A stretch of 64,000 nt of DNA, taken from Trichopria drosophilae (taxonomy: Eukaryota > Arthropoda > Insecta > Hymenoptera > Diapriidae). How positions within the stretch are numbered: position 1 is the stretch's first letter; every line of letters starts with the position of its first letter. Location of the stretch: positions 68,157,501 through 68,221,500 of the forward strand of contig CM059582.1 in the NCBI GenBank assembly GCA_030407085.1. The letters are read 5' to 3'. This document shows positions 1 through 11,771 of the stretch, one piece after another. The notes under the pieces were generated by a model, which worked only from the letters and a program-made list of their open reading frames with translations, was not told where the DNA came from and ran no database searches. The position numbers were made by a program, and so were the translations under genes.

Positions 1-900
1 AATAAGGGGACACGTATTTTACCGAATTTGAAAATGATCTTTCTTGACGAACTTACGAGTTTTTGAACTTATAGCACTATGCCGCAAAGGGTTAATGTAG
101 GAATTACATTGCAATAATCGAGATTATTTGCAATTTTTGGGAGTTGTTTGCGTATATTTGTAATGTCAGTTTTTCTATATTTATTGTATACCGGTTTCAG
201 GTAACAAGGTGCTGAACAGGAGAAAGGTGATCGTCCACAACAATAATACTTATTCTACTATTTATTCTTGATTAATATTTATTTTCTAGTATTAAACAAA
301 AAATGTATAAAAAGTTATAAATGAAAGTAAGTTTTATGATGTTAATGTATAGTCAGCACATGTAAATTATTGTGTCTTTCCCGTTTATTCTATGTTCTCA
401 AGTGTAATTTGTGATTTAAATAAAATTTATTATTGCTACGGAATGTGAATGAATATACAATACAATATTATTTATGTTTCGACCACATGGTTCTTCTTCA
501 GAATGTTTCTATTTCGCTACATGTACTCTTCTTATAAAATAGTTGATGCATACATATAACAAATAATAAAGTGCTTAAAATCATTCAAAAAGAATTAAAA
601 AAAGTAATTAAATGAAAATTGCAAATGCCTAATAAATCACAGGTACATGTCCTTTTGCATGATAATGATATGTACTTTTCCTGTACCCTTTAAATATGTA
701 ATAGGCACGCACATTTGTACATGGTGATAACGTTCGAATACATTTGGATATGTTAAGAACATTCTATACTAGGCGCACTAATCGAAAAATTCATCGTACG
801 CTCAACGTACGTTAAAGAAACATTTCCATTTAATATCGCTCTTAATATCCAAAATCACTCTTATTGTACGCTTATTGTACTCTTACTGTACTCTTCGGGA
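1..900. other. AT-rich non-coding stretch
   Basis: No open reading frame with recognisable content is visible on either strand. The sequence is AT-rich. There is an AATAAA near 419-425 and a run of AATAC-like bases near 455-465, which could be the old 3' end of a retroelement, but nothing upstream supports that. I see no RNA gene. Confidence 0.5.
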
Positions 901-914
901 AGCGGTTTTTAAGT

Positions 915-1047
915 GTACGTACTTTTCGTGTACTCTTATCGTAACGTACACGAAGCGTACGTACTTTTCGTGTACTCTTATCAAAACGTACACAAAGCGT
1001 ACGTACTTTTCGTGTACTCTTATCAAACCGTACACGAATTTCACTCT
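915..1047 (+). repeat. 42-bp minisatellite, about three copies
   Basis: A unit of about 42 bp built around GTACGTACTTTTCGTGTACT repeats three times with a few substitutions. Related GTAC-rich words (TTATTGTACGC, TTACTGTACTC) lead into it from about 845 and fade out by about 1070. The period is a multiple of three, so both strands stay open and give artefactual repetitive peptides. I therefore do not call the long overlapping ORFs across it genes. Confidence 0.8.
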
Positions 1048-1080
1048 TGCTGTACTCTTCGTGTACTCTTCCATTTTCAC

Positions 1081-1308
1081 CAGGGTAAACAGCAAATAGA
1101 TGAACTGTGTAAAGGTGTAATTAAAAATAATGAGAAGATTGAATATTTTGAAAAAAGTATAAATACAATGCATCAAGATATAAATAAAAATTACAATGAA
1201 ATAGAAAAGAGGCGGATTATATCTTCAGATATCGGAAATTATACTATTGAATTACATCAGGAAATGAAGAGGGACATTTCACATTTGTACTCCTTACGAA
1301 ATAATTAA
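1081..1308 (+). CDS. Possible small coiled-coil protein (fragment)
   Basis: After the minisatellite, the plus frame stays open to a stop at 1308. It encodes about 75 residues rich in K, E, I and N with heptad-like spacing, for example around KNNEKIEYFEKSINTM. This looks like a coiled coil rather than random sequence. No start codon of its own is convincing, because the open frame runs back into the minisatellite. It ends about 90 bp before the Polinton integrase on the same strand, so it may be a small gene of that element whose 5' end was replaced by the repeat. I do not recognise the family. Confidence 0.3.
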   Translation, partial: QGKQQIDELCKGVIKNNEKIEYFEKSINTMHQDINKNYNEIEKRRIISSDIGNYTIELHQEMKRDISHLYSLRNN

Positions 1309-1400
1309 TTAGTTAGTCTGAAAAATGTGAATAAATAAACTATCTGCAACAATCCTCCCAACAGTTTTAATCAAGACGTTGCCTTATCTGTTTAACAACA

Positions 1401-2312
1401 ATGACTTCTAAAGAGAAGAGAGAAGTCGTGAAGGAGCTTCATAAACCAGCAAGAAAAAATTATACAAGACGGCGAGTAGGTATTCGCGGATTAGATGAAA
1501 CTTGGCAAGCTGATCTTGTAGAAATGATTCCATATGCAGATGAAAATAAGGGTTACAAATACTTGTTAACTGTCATCGATGTGTTCTCTAAGTATGCATG
1601 GGCCCGCCCAGTAAAAAGGAAGACTGGCGATGACGTCACAGCTGCCATGAAATCGATATTTAAAAAGGGTCGAATTCCAAAGAATTTACATACCGACCAT
1701 GGAAAAGAATTTTATAAGTCAAAATTTTCAAATTTAATGAACAAGCATGACATCAATTTATATTCTACATACAGTAATCTAAAAGCATCAATTTGCGAAC
1801 GCTTTAATCGTACTTTGAAAAATAAAATGTGGCCACAGTTTAGCCTTCATGGTAATTATCAATGGCTCTATATCTTACCAGACTTGGTTAAGGATTATAA
1901 CAATAGCACACATCGTACTATTAAAATGAAGCCGCAAGATGTTAATAAAGACAATGAAAAAGAATTATTGGAACGTGTGTATAATGTAATTGTGAACGAA
2001 AAGATTCATCCAAAGTTTAAAGTAGGTCAACAAGTTCGTATTAGTAAATTCAAACATATATTTGAAAAGGGATATACACCAAATTGGACGACTGAAGTTT
2101 TTAAAATAATAAAAGTTAAAAAAACGTATCCAGTAACATATTTACTAGAAGACAATGCAGGAAACGCAATATCAGGTGGATTTTATGAATTTGAACTGCA
2201 ACGTACTAAAAATCCAAACGTTTATCTGATTGAAAAAATTCTACGTCATAAAGGTTATAAAGTGTTTGTTAAATGGTTGGGCTTTGAAGATAAGGAAGAT
2301 ATAATACTATAA
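1401..2312 (+). CDS. Polinton integrase (rve family) with C-terminal chromodomain-like end
   Basis: This retroviral-type integrase joins the ends of a Polinton to target DNA. The 303-residue frame starts with a basic segment (RKNYTRRRVGIRG) typical of Polinton integrases. The catalytic DDE triad is visible as D in TWQADLVEM (about residue 37), D in LHTDHGKEF (about 99) and E in SICERFNRT (about 136), the usual spacing. After an SH3-like region (KFKVGQQVRISKFK) comes a chromodomain start (VYLIEKILRHKGYKVFVKW). The chromodomain ends early at GFEDKEDIIL, short of the usual aromatic end, so a few terminal residues are probably lost to a small indel. The start is the first ATG of the frame and fits the family's N-terminus. 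No stop or frameshift interrupts it, unlike its polymerase partner. Confidence 0.9.
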   Translation: MTSKEKREVVKELHKPARKNYTRRRVGIRGLDETWQADLVEMIPYADENKGYKYLLTVIDVFSKYAWARPVKRKTGDDVTAAMKSIFKKGRIPKNLHTDHGKEFYKSKFSNLMNKHDINLYSTYSNLKASICERFNRTLKNKMWPQFSLHGNYQWLYILPDLVKDYNNSTHRTIKMKPQDVNKDNEKELLERVYNVIVNEKIHPKFKVGQQVRISKFKHIFEKGYTPNWTTEVFKIIKVKKTYPVTYLLEDNAGNAISGGFYEFELQRTKNPNVYLIEKILRHKGYKVFVKWLGFEDKEDIIL

Positions 2313-2587
2313 GACTAAGATGGTGGAATAAATGATGAATGAATAGTTGGAAGCGAGTTTTACTTAATATAAAGTTAGATGCAATTATTGTATAAGGGCA
2401 ACAAGGATATTGCAACGTCGTTGTGGTTTACGAAGTATACATTTTCGTCGGGATTTGCGGAGAAAGAAGGTTGGAAGAAGAAAAAAGGTAAGAATAAACT
2501 TATATTGGTTAATTTATTAATATTTTTCTATGCGTATTATACATAAATCCATTTGCATGTACATATTTACATATACAAGTACATAAA
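2313..2587. other. Spacer between convergent integrase and polymerase genes
   Basis: A short ORF-like stretch on the plus strand (about 2380-2540) is rich in basic residues, but I cannot assign it. Otherwise this is AT-rich intergenic sequence where the two genes would terminate. Confidence 0.4.
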
Positions 2588-4743
2588 TCATACATCTATC
2601 TCCATTACATCATTATGTCCCCACGGTAAAGTGTCGGTAGAATTTTTAATTAAATATCGCTTATCATCATGGGGACTTAGAGCAATTTTTTTCTCACATA
2701 CGGTGTATGCGTTGTGTAATTTTGAACGAATACATCTTTGTTCGCGCGTAACTGTAGACGTATTTTGAAGGCAGTTCAGATAGTCGTCGAAAGTGATTGT
2801 TTTTCGGACGACGACTTCTTTTACACCTTTCGCTCTCTTCTTCGCACCTTCGCCTAACACACGCAACGCATACATTTTTGACCTGAGTCCGACAAACTCG
2901 GTCATTATCTTTCCACGACATTCATCCTTCATTAACCCTAAAACTTTTTTATTGACTAGCGGCATACCGTACTCATTATTTTTGGAATAATCACTCGTAT
3001 CGTACATATTAATATCGCGTTTCATGCAATCATATACATAATCACACTTAAATTCATAAATTAAACTATCGGTATCGATATATAACAATTTCGCCTTTTC
3101 TTTAAATTTTTCTAAAACATAATCGTAATGGAACTCGTACAATTTAGTCTTAGAAATATCTAAAATAGCCATTCCGACATATATAGGCTTATCTATAACT
3201 ACTTCTAATTTTTTTTAGTTGTATCGCGACCAAGTCTTCACCAAATATTACTATTCGATAAAAATTTGGTTTCGAAATGAGCGCTTCAACGCCATATCTT
3301 ACATCCTATTTCGATTTTAAACTTACATCCACTCTTTTACGAACATTCTCCATGGTTTTCCCAAATACCGCATTGTTCATCAGTTTATACAAATTTTTTT
3401 TTAAATCATTTGTCGCAACTGTGCGGAGTTTGGTATTTAAGTCAATGTACGACTTTAACCATGGAGTCTGCTTGAATTTTAGTATCCCATGAATTTTATT
3501 TAAAATAATACCGTGGGTGAGCGCTTGCTTTAAGTTTCGGTAATGTATGACATACCGTTCCTTATCATTTAATGTAGCGAGTAATTTCGGTTGTTTTGAA
3601 CCGGGCGGAACTGCTCGCTCGGGGCTTAGCGGGAGATCTTTCTGCTTATTATGTCTTTCTCCAGGATAGGTCAAGTCGACTTCGAGAATATATCCAATTT
3701 CCGAGTCATCGGGTACATTTTCCAAGTCAACGTTTTCCACCCTTTCAAAACCTCCGGTAGGCAGAGATTGACTCATTGCCCACCCATATAGATTGTTTAT
3801 ATCGAAGTACATTAGGTACTTTGACACTTTTGACGAGTCATAATCGGGCATGTATTTGTTATTTGCCTTCGCATACCGGTTTGAACATTGAGAAAGACCT
3901 CCCCTTATACCGCTCTCGATAAACATTATCATGTCTATATCGGTAAGTAATTCCAACTCTACTCGAGTATGCTTGAGAGCACAGTCCCAAGTATATCCAG
4001 GTAGAGTGTAATAATGTGCAGGATCTAAGCCGTGCGATTTTAACAGAGTTGTGCGAAAATTTTCAAAGATATCCGCAAGTAGAAGGACATCTGTTTTCAA
4101 ATATAAATCTGAATACTCACCCAGAGTATTACACTTAAATACGTTCCACACATTCATCGCATGCACATAATCATTCTCACTGACATGACACTCGTACAGT
4201 TTATTAAAAAATTTGTCTCGTGAAGGAAGATATGATTGATCTAGGACGCTCATTTCGGTTATATAATCATAAGGGAAAATCCCTTTACGTATTAATAAAT
4301 TGATTAATTACATGCATTACTTAAATAAGACGCCAAGTTTTCGAGAGAGCAGTTTAAAAATCTAAGGGAATCTAAAAATGTGAGCTTAATTTTTGTCTCT
4401 TGTACACGCTTTAGAATTGATATATATATATTTCCATATTGCAAGGAATGACTTTCACGTCTCCCTCGAAACAATTGGTAACTTCGCGAATTAAAAAATG
4501 AGCGTCGTAGCCACTTAAATTATGGAATATGATAGGAATATTAAAAGTAAATTTATAATTAATATTACACCTATTATGCGCAGCACCTCGAAATTGACCA
4601 GTGAGGTGATCGTGATCCCTGACTGCAACATCTTTATCGGTAAACGAGCCCCCGCAGATATGGCACATCGTCGCCGACCGAAATGCATTTTCTTCTCTCG
4701 GAGTCAAGTTCATCGGCTTCGTGTCTAGCAAAATCTGGAACAA
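2588..4743 (-). pseudogene. Decayed Polinton protein-primed DNA polymerase B
   Basis: This is a family B DNA polymerase of the viral/organellar protein-primed type, which would copy the Polinton. Reading down from 4743, there is a zinc/HNH-like CHICGG...HDHLTG region, an exonuclease motif (FHNLSGYDAHFL), polymerase motif A (FDINNLYGWAMSQ, near 3800), motif B (KLMNNAVFGKTMEN, near 3370) and motif C (YIDTDSLIYE, near 3070). It ends with the family-typical DTLPWGH close to the stop. Breaks: at least one frameshift, and probably lost sequence, between 4411 and 4253 within the exonuclease domain; an in-frame TAG near 3306; and a frameshift at an A-run near 3212. The N-terminal part before 4743 is missing. 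It converges on the integrase at 1401-2312. It cannot make a full enzyme as it stands. Confidence 0.9.
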
Positions 4744-4759
4744 ACAAAAGTCATCGACT

Positions 4760-5490
4760 ATTAATTAAGATTGACGAATAATTGAAAATATAAAATGTAT
4801 TTATATTAGTTTTAAGTTTAATTTGTATTAATTATTTTTTTAAATTATGTATAATCGTTATGATGTAAAAAAAAAGAATAAATAATCTAATCAATTATAT
4901 AAAGTGAGTGTCTACCTGATTGACTTCCTCGGACAACTCCTTCAATTACTCAGCAAACCAGGAAGCTGGTATACTGCTAATGTTAATGGATCTAACTAAG
5001 AGTATGCGAGAGCGAGAGAGATGGTAGTAGGACGCACGAGGAAAATGTCATTTTACTTTCACTCTTAATACGGTTCCTAGCTTACGATGTATTTCCATAA
5101 GCGACTATAATGTAGCAATATCTGACCTTTAATGAAGGCGACTTTTGAAATTTGTTTTTCGACACATGGCAATACTAATGTGTAACGACCAACACTTTTC
5201 AATCTCTCTGATTGAATTTTGTAAGATCAAGCATTAGAAAGACGTCATTTTCAATGATAATGTAAAAACATTTTATTAATAACAATATCTAATAAAATAA
5301 TAAATATTGGTTGACCTTTACCTTCTCTTTTCATTCGACAATGTAAAGCATTAAATTACCTATGTTTTTCGACCTTCACAGCTTTCGAAATTTATAATAA
5401 CAATACATGAAATTGTTTATAATAACCTCCTTTCACTCCTAACCTTCTTACGGGCCACTTGCGCAATTCTTCCATCACATTATCATCGAT
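4760..5490. other. AT-rich stretch without a gene
   Basis: No supported coding sequence, repeat array or RNA gene. It separates the Polinton remnant from the LINE that follows. Confidence 0.5.
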
Positions 5491-5494
5491 GGGA

Positions 5495-7507
5495 GGTAGG
5501 GTTGGGGGCGGCAGACCACCCTAGCCCCTCTACTACTCATGTTGAAAACTCTACTACTACAAATGTTAACACTTTTTGGAACCTCGTGAACTCAAAGAAG
5601 GGTGGCAATACAATACCCGAACACATGACTTACGGCGATTTAAGCAGTAGTGGTGGAGCGGCAATTGTTGATAAATTCGCAAATTTTTTTAAATCTGTTT
5701 ATCTTAAGCATAATGAAATCTTGAATGATCTTAGCGATCGTCCTAGCTTAGTGAACTAGGGAAATATTGGGTTTTCGATATCTAGATTTACAAGCGAAGA
5801 AGTATATAATATTTTGCAACGTTTAGACATCAAAAAAGGAGCGGGACCTGATGATATTCCTGCTATCTTTTTACGAAATTGTGCACGCATTCTTTCAGCT
5901 CCACTCGCTGTAATATTCAACAAGTCCATAGTAGATAACACTTTCCCCATCTGTTGGAAAACCAGTTTTATAACACCTATCCATAAGTCAGAAGTTAGGA
6001 CGGAAATATCTAATTACAGCCCCATATCTATCTTAAGTGTTATATCCAAAGTTTTTGAAATGTTAATTGTGAATAGAATTATGCCCTTTCTAACAACCAA
6101 AATAATGCGGGAACAGCACGGTTTTGTTAACAGTAAATCTACAGTTTCAAACCTTTTATTATTCACGCAATTTTTAATTGAATCTCTCGAAAGGGGTGAA
6201 CAAGTAGATGTGGTTTATACCGATTTTTCGAAAGCATTTGACAGGGTGCCCTTCCATGGGTTAATACGTAAACTGCATAACACAGGCTTCTCTAATAACT
6301 TCTGAATATGGATGGAAAGTTATTTAAAAGGTAGACAGCAATATGTTTGATACAAGAACTTCAAATCTTCATCTATTGACGTCTTATCAGGCGTCCCACA
6401 GGGTTCTCACCTTGGACCTCTTTTATTTTTAATTTTTATCAATGGTATAAATAGCATATTGAAGAACTCAAAATTTCTACTCTTTGCAGACGATTGTAAA
6501 TTTTATCGAATAATTAAGTCTCAATGTGATGCTGAACTTTTACAAGATGATTTAGATCGGCTCTTTGAATGCTGCATAATTAATAAAATTACCCTTAATT
6601 CTAATAAATGTAAAGTGATGAGTGTTACGAGACTCAAAACCGTTCAAAACTTTTCGTACAACGCTGATGGAGCTATTTTACAGAAAGTACAAGGAATACG
6701 GGACCTAGGCATATTTATTGATAATGAATTGACCTTTTCAGACCACATAAATCAACTTGCAGGAAAGGCCTTACGTAATTTAGGATTTCTGAAAAGGCAA
6801 TGTGTAGACATTACGAATGTATCAACGCTCAAAACAATAATAATGCCTTAGTGAAATCAATACTTATGTATGGGTCGGTGGTTTGGTCTCCCTTCTTTGA
6901 TGTGCACAAAGTAAAAATTGAGAGAGTTCAGCATAAATTTTTAGCATTCTTAGCGTACAAGCTAAAATTGGAAAATCCGGCTCGAACACACGATTACAGT
7001 GATATTGCAAATAAAGCTGAGATAAGTTCACTACAGTCACACCGATCCTACGCCGACGCGTGTTTATTGTTTAAAATCATAAATGGACTTATTCGCTGTG
7101 ACGAATTGAAATCTAATTTTGTTTATAGAACAGACATACATGGTCTGAGAAATACGAATATATTTCAATCTCGTCTATACCGAACGGAATACGGGCTGCA
7201 TTCTAGTATTAATAGAGTAATACGGATCGGAAATAGTGGAAATTCTCTGCCTTTACACGGAATCTTCTTTTCTCGCTTTAAAACGTTAGCCAAAAATAAC
7301 TATTTAAGCAATTTTTGTTAAACATGTTTATTAATCTTATTTTATCGCAATAATCGCAATAGTTTTATTCTCTTTATCTTTGTTATAAATATCAATATTA
7401 TTTTATACAGAGGCACCATGTACCGAACAGATTATTATGTTTGTTACTATATGGCATTATAATGCCTGTTTATTGAAATAAATACAATACAATACAAATA
7501 CAAATAT
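5495..7507 (+). mobile_element. 5'-truncated non-LTR retrotransposon (Jockey/CR1-like LINE)
   Basis: A reverse transcriptase region without an upstream endonuclease ends in a short 3' UTR and an A-rich tail made of AATAC/AAATAC repeats (about 7477-7507), as expected for a LINE. The 5' end lies about 5495, where AT-rich host-like DNA gives way to the ORF. Truncation at the 5' end is the normal outcome of target-primed reverse transcription. I did not find a convincing target-site duplication. Confidence 0.8.
5502..7321 (+). pseudogene. Broken LINE reverse transcriptase
   Basis: This is the reverse transcriptase of a Jockey/CR1-type LINE. It runs from a pre-RT region (KGAGPDDIPAIFLR, about 5830) through motif A (VYTDFSKAFDRVP, about 6210), the GVPQGSHLGPLLF motif (about 6390) and the FADD catalytic box (about 6485) to a thumb/C-terminal region ending at 7321. 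The frame of 5502 continues to about 6845, with in-frame stops near 5757, 6303 and 6348. A frameshift at an A-rich run near 6846 then moves the C-terminal third into another frame. No endonuclease (truncated) and no RNase H domain are present, which fits Jockey or CR1 rather than the I/LOA group. It is not functional. Confidence 0.88.
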
Positions 7508-7574
7508 ATAAGCGTTCAAAATCGTGCAACTTTATTACGTCTGCATAATTCGTCAGTTTTGGATTTCTAAGGTA

Positions 7575-7716
7575 ACATGTCACGTGACATTTCAGGTGAC
7601 ATTTTATGTGACATTTCAGGTGACATTTCTTGTGACATTTCAGGTGACATTTCTTGTGACATTTTATGTGAGATTTCAGGTGACATTTCTTGTGACATTT
7701 CACGTCACATATCATG
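7575..7716 (+). repeat. 12-bp minisatellite (GTGACATTTCAG-type)
   Basis: About twelve tandem units of roughly GTGACATTTCAG, with variants ending in TTAT, CTTG and ACGT. The period of 12 keeps both strands open and yields the repeating peptides VTFQ and KCHL, which are artefacts and not a protein. Confidence 0.9.
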
Positions 7717-7719
7717 TCA

Positions 7720-8579
7720 TATATTCTGAATTGATTTTTACAAAAATTGTTGATGGAAGTGAAAGATTTCGTTTCCTGCGAAATAGAACAATTTTCGATT
7801 GTAATTAGAAGCTTACATGTATTAGGTAATTAATACGACTTCAACGACTTTTTCACAACTTACAAGGCCTTTTCTTCTAAAATGATCCTTGTTGCCCTGG
7901 AATGAAATATCCTGCGTGCGGTAATATTACTTTGCGCATAGCTTTCGCACATTTGCGGCAAAATTTTCTTTGCGCTTTGAAATTTTCGGGTGCAAATTAA
8001 CACGTTGCACAATGTAGAATTGCATAAAATATATAACGCATACCCACACGGAGAGAAGGTTTTGCGGGTAGCGCGCCACAGCCCGCAGCGGCGGCATCCC
8101 CACTCTTTCGGGACGTCGAACCCCCGAATTCGGTTAGGTAGAACGTTATAATTCATGACACGCTGCCTTTCTGCAATTCGGGCACGCTGCCTGCCCGATC
8201 CACGGGTACACAGCGTTCCCGCGGTTCAGGGGCTGTAATTGCCCGAATGAGACATTCGAAACTTTCGTGTATATTCATATTGAAACGAACAAAAACTCAT
8301 TTTACAATTTTTTGTACTGGATAAGAAAAAATGTGACCTTTCACTGCAATTATGTATATATAAAATAATAAGTTTTAGAAAAAATAGCATCCAATTTATT
8401 TACAATGTTCCAAAATCATAATCAAATTTTGAGGATTTAATAAATAGACTTTACCCATGTAAAGAGCAAATTTCGTGAAAGTAGCACCCTAAAGCCGCAA
8501 ATAAGATATAAGTAAACAAAACAAAGTAAAAAAATGTGTATTTTACCATTCAATCCAATTTCTCGAGGAATATAAAAAG
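7720..8579. other. Unassigned sequence with a GC-rich patch
   Basis: No gene recognised. A GC-rich patch at about 8040-8240 stands out from AT-rich surroundings and may be a fragment of an unrelated repeat. The minus strand is open for 98 codons there, but the peptide has no recognisable features. Confidence 0.35.
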
Positions 8580-8594
8580 CAGTGTTGCCAGATA
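8580..8594 (+). repeat. hAT left terminal inverted repeat
   Basis: CAGTGTTGCCAGATA, an exact inverted match to 12235-12249. It is preceded by the 8-bp duplicated target. Confidence 0.93.
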
Positions 8595-9178
8595 GCCTCT
8601 ACCAAATCCCACTAGATCTCCCGCCATTTTCCCCTAAAAATCCCCTAAAATGTCTCGCCATTTCCCCCTAAGAATCTCCTAAATGTACCGTCAATTCCCC
8701 TCAAAAATCCCCTAAAAGTAAAAAAAAAAGGATGTAACTTTATTTAAAATAATTTTTGTTCACTTCAATTCCGTGTAACAATAGACAATTGGAATTAATA
8801 TGCTTACTCTTTTCATATTCTTTGGAGCATTATTTTGGTATGCCATGAAAAAAGTCTAAATCAAAATATGCTGTCCAAAATAACGAGCCCGAAATTTTGA
8901 AAATATATCTATAGACTCTTTTTAATTTGAATATTTTAGGTTAGGAATTTATTTTATCGACTGGGTCACTTTGGAGGCCCTTTAATTGTATAGATCTATA
9001 AGGAGATGATAGTCGAAGGACACAAGCGCACAGATTTCATTACATTCGAAAGTAAAACTGTAAATATTTATATGTATTGTATATAAACTCTTTATTAAAC
9101 ATTAATATTCCTAGTATAACATTATTTTATACATTAACTTTTTATATTAATTATCGCTTTGAACACTAAACGAATACA

Positions 9179-11771
9179 TTAGCATTCTGTGAATGCATCT
9201 AACACTTCCATCTCAAATTTCGCAGAGAACATATTTTCGGAATTAAATTTATTTATCATTTCTTTCGTCGGCTCAAATTTAATGCATCCGTTTGGCAAAT
9301 TGCTCCTTATTCTCAAAATGGTATCTGCAGTGTCCGTTGCCATTTTATTTCTTAACTTATCTTTAACTATATTTATAATGGAAAAAGCGCGTTCGACGCT
9401 TGCATTTGAAAGCGGTAAACTTAGTAAAGCTAAAACTAATTTCGATATTCGGCCAAATTTTTGTTCACCATTTGCATTCGTAATTTTACGTATTTGCGCC
9501 CAATAATTTTCTGTAGATGAATAAATAGTATTTATTGTGTGTAAAAGATTCCACTCTGTTAAAGTTTCATCAATATCACCGAAGATGTGTTTAAAATTTA
9601 CTACGAGATCTGTTATGTCAGGCTTAATCTGACCAGTTGCTAATTGGGGGGAAAAGTTGCTAATTTTTTGTAAGATTTTTATATTTTCTGGCAAACGCTT
9701 TTGCGGCTCCTTGCATAATTCTATTAAGAATTCTTTGCACCGTCGTTTGATATTCATAACTTTATCAGTATCTATGCCTTTAATAGAGTTATTGAATTCA
9801 TAACCAAAATGTATGCAGTCTGTTGCCATAATGAAGTTTAAGAAACTGAATTTTTCTAAATTTGTCTTACCAACTTTTTCTAATTGCTGCGGTACAATGA
9901 TTTTTTGTAAAAGGGAATAAAATAGTTCGTTCAAATCATCAAATAATTTCAACGGATCAACTGATTCTGATTGAAAAAGTCTATTTACTCCAGTGACTTT
10001 ATTTAAAATTGACGAAAGAAATATTAAATAAATACGATTACCTTCGTCGTTGTACATTTCGTGCAATTGTTCGGCCGTGTAATACCGCTCTTTTGAAGCC
10101 GCTAATTTAAAATGTAATTTCAAAGCATCCCATTGATTTAAAATAGTTTTGATTGCTTCGCTCCTCGCCAACCACCTAGTCCCGGAAAGTTTAGGAATTT
10201 TCTTTGGCTGCTTATCATCGCCGTTCATTAATTTGTAAATAGTTTTATATTCTCTTTGCCGTTTTGAACTGTATGAAAACCAGTTGTGGCTTTCTCGGAC
10301 AATAAAGTCTAGATTTTTCGGTAAAACGCGACATACGTGTTCTGCAGCCAAATGGCATGAGTAGCACAAACATTTAACCGTAACCAGATGCGGAATTTCA
10401 CATTTTAATTTAGAGGAAAACGAATTATGTTCTCCAGCCATTACATTTGCGCCGTCAATCCCGATACCGAGTAGGTTTTCCTTTTTCAATCCATCTTTTT
10501 GTAGTTGATCTGAAAATTCCACAAATAAACTTTCTGCATCGCCGAGTTCTATTTCTACAAGTCTGTAAAAATATGTCATGACTTTTTCTTTTGTTTTACT
10601 AAAATAATGAATCATTTTTACAAAATTTTTACAGCCGTGCTTTCATCGACAATGACAGAATAAAATTCGTCGCCGATATCGTTTATTAGATTTTCAAGCA
10701 TGCACGGCGCAAGTACATTTTTCATTAATGAAGTACATTTAGTGCGATGCAATTTTATGTCTTGTAAAATATCGGAATTAGTGTCTAAACTTGCAACAAT
10801 CGAGCCTAAATGATCGGTTGTCTTAATCGAACAGTGTTCGGCGACAAATGTTGCTAATTTCAACTCGGCTATTTTTCTTCTCTCCGTAATTGTCTTTTTA
10901 GCGAAGTTTGTAATTTTCGGCGTTGCTTGAATTTCAATATGATCTTTTACTATACTTTTGTGCTTCTGAGAACCTGCATGGGCTTCTAAATCTTTTTTAT
11001 GGGCTGTGATCGTGCATTTGCAGAATTTACAAAATGCCTTGGAAGAATCTGGTACAGATGCAGTTAGCCAATCTGTAATTTATACTTAACCTTACTATAA
11101 AATCAATTATTTATCACAAATAATACATATATTAAAATTGATTTATTTTATGAAGTGAGGGACCGGATCGCATAAGGGGATATGCGCGGAGTTTGCTGGA
11201 GAAGTATTGTCCAAAATGATAAAATTTCAAAAGTGCTCAAATTTAAAATCTGAAAACATGGATTTATTCATAATCGTAAGACGCATCTTTTTTCCTTTTG
11301 CAAAAAATGCTATGATTTTTAGTTTTTTAAATAATCAACAAAAACACAATTTTTGTACTTTTTTGTAAAAAATCGGCCTGGAAGATGATTAAGGTATGTA
11401 CAAGTTTTCTGGAAAGTTTCATCTTGATTGGTTTAATGGTTCAAAAGTAATGAATGTTTAAATTTGGTAACGGCCGACGGCCAAGGAGTCGAGCCCTTTC
11501 GCGGGAAAAAGACATGGGAGAAAAGCGCAAACTAACCTCTGCACGCATTCGATTCGACCCCTAAATTTCTATTTGATTCATAGGAAACGATGGCTTTTGT
11601 AATACATAAATAGGAAATTATGATATTTGGTCCATGACACCATTAAATTCAATTCTGTAAAATCATTTCGATTATCAATTTATAATACATACGTGAAAAT
11701 TGATCTTCTTTTTCCCATTCTTTCCGGTACTTCTGAATGTACGTCTTTTTTGTTTTAAAAGTTTTTGACAT
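9179..11771 (-). pseudogene. hAT transposase (BED-type finger, one intron, one frameshift)
   Basis: This transposase would cut and paste the surrounding hAT element. Exon 1 runs from the ATG at 11771 to 11693 (MSKTFKTKKTYIQKYRKEW). A GTATGT donor at 11692 and a TTACAG acceptor ending at 11073 bound a 620-bp intron, and the reading frame is kept across it. Exon 2 opens with a BED-like zinc finger (CKFCKCTITAHKKDLEAH...KH). A DDE-type core follows (VDESTA near 10650, GIDGANVMAG near 10445), with the C-terminal hAT dimerisation block LPLSNASVERAFSI near 9400. A one-base-scale frameshift at 10615-10618 splits the protein after VDESTAVKIL, probably with loss of some residues. The hAT family assignment is firm, but the copy is probably inactive. 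It resembles the ZBED/SCAND3-like branch. Confidence 0.9.
11073..11692 (-). other. Spliceosomal intron in the hAT transposase gene
   Basis: Donor CAC|GTATGT at 11692 and acceptor AATTACAG at 11073 on the minus strand. The joined frame continues from a lysine-rich N-terminus directly into the BED finger region. The intron is AT-rich and has stops in all frames. Confidence 0.7.

Larger units (their letters stand above)
900..4760. mobile_element. Polinton/Maverick remnant (integrase plus DNA polymerase B)
   Basis: An integrase on the plus strand (1401-2312) and a protein-primed type B DNA polymerase on the minus strand (2588-4743) lie tail to tail, 275 bp apart. This combination is specific to Polinton/Maverick elements (related to adintoviruses). 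No packaging ATPase, protease or capsid gene is visible beside them, and I could not find terminal inverted repeats, so the outer limits given are approximate. The polymerase is broken in several places while the integrase is nearly intact. Its polymerase motifs differ clearly from those of the second Polinton at 46-60 kb, so the two are not copies of one element. Confidence 0.75.

Noticed and set aside
875..1308. Overlapping ORFs on both strands across the GTAC-rich repeat
   Set aside because: They arise because the 42-bp repeat period is a multiple of three. Only the downstream 1081-1308 part has non-repetitive content.
7470..7808. ORFs encoding KCHLKCHI-type and VTFQVTFL-type peptides
   Set aside because: Translation artefacts of the 12-bp minisatellite.
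7860..8156. 98-codon minus-strand ORF in the GC-rich patch
   Set aside because: No recognisable domain, no plausible neighbours, and composition differs from both flanks.
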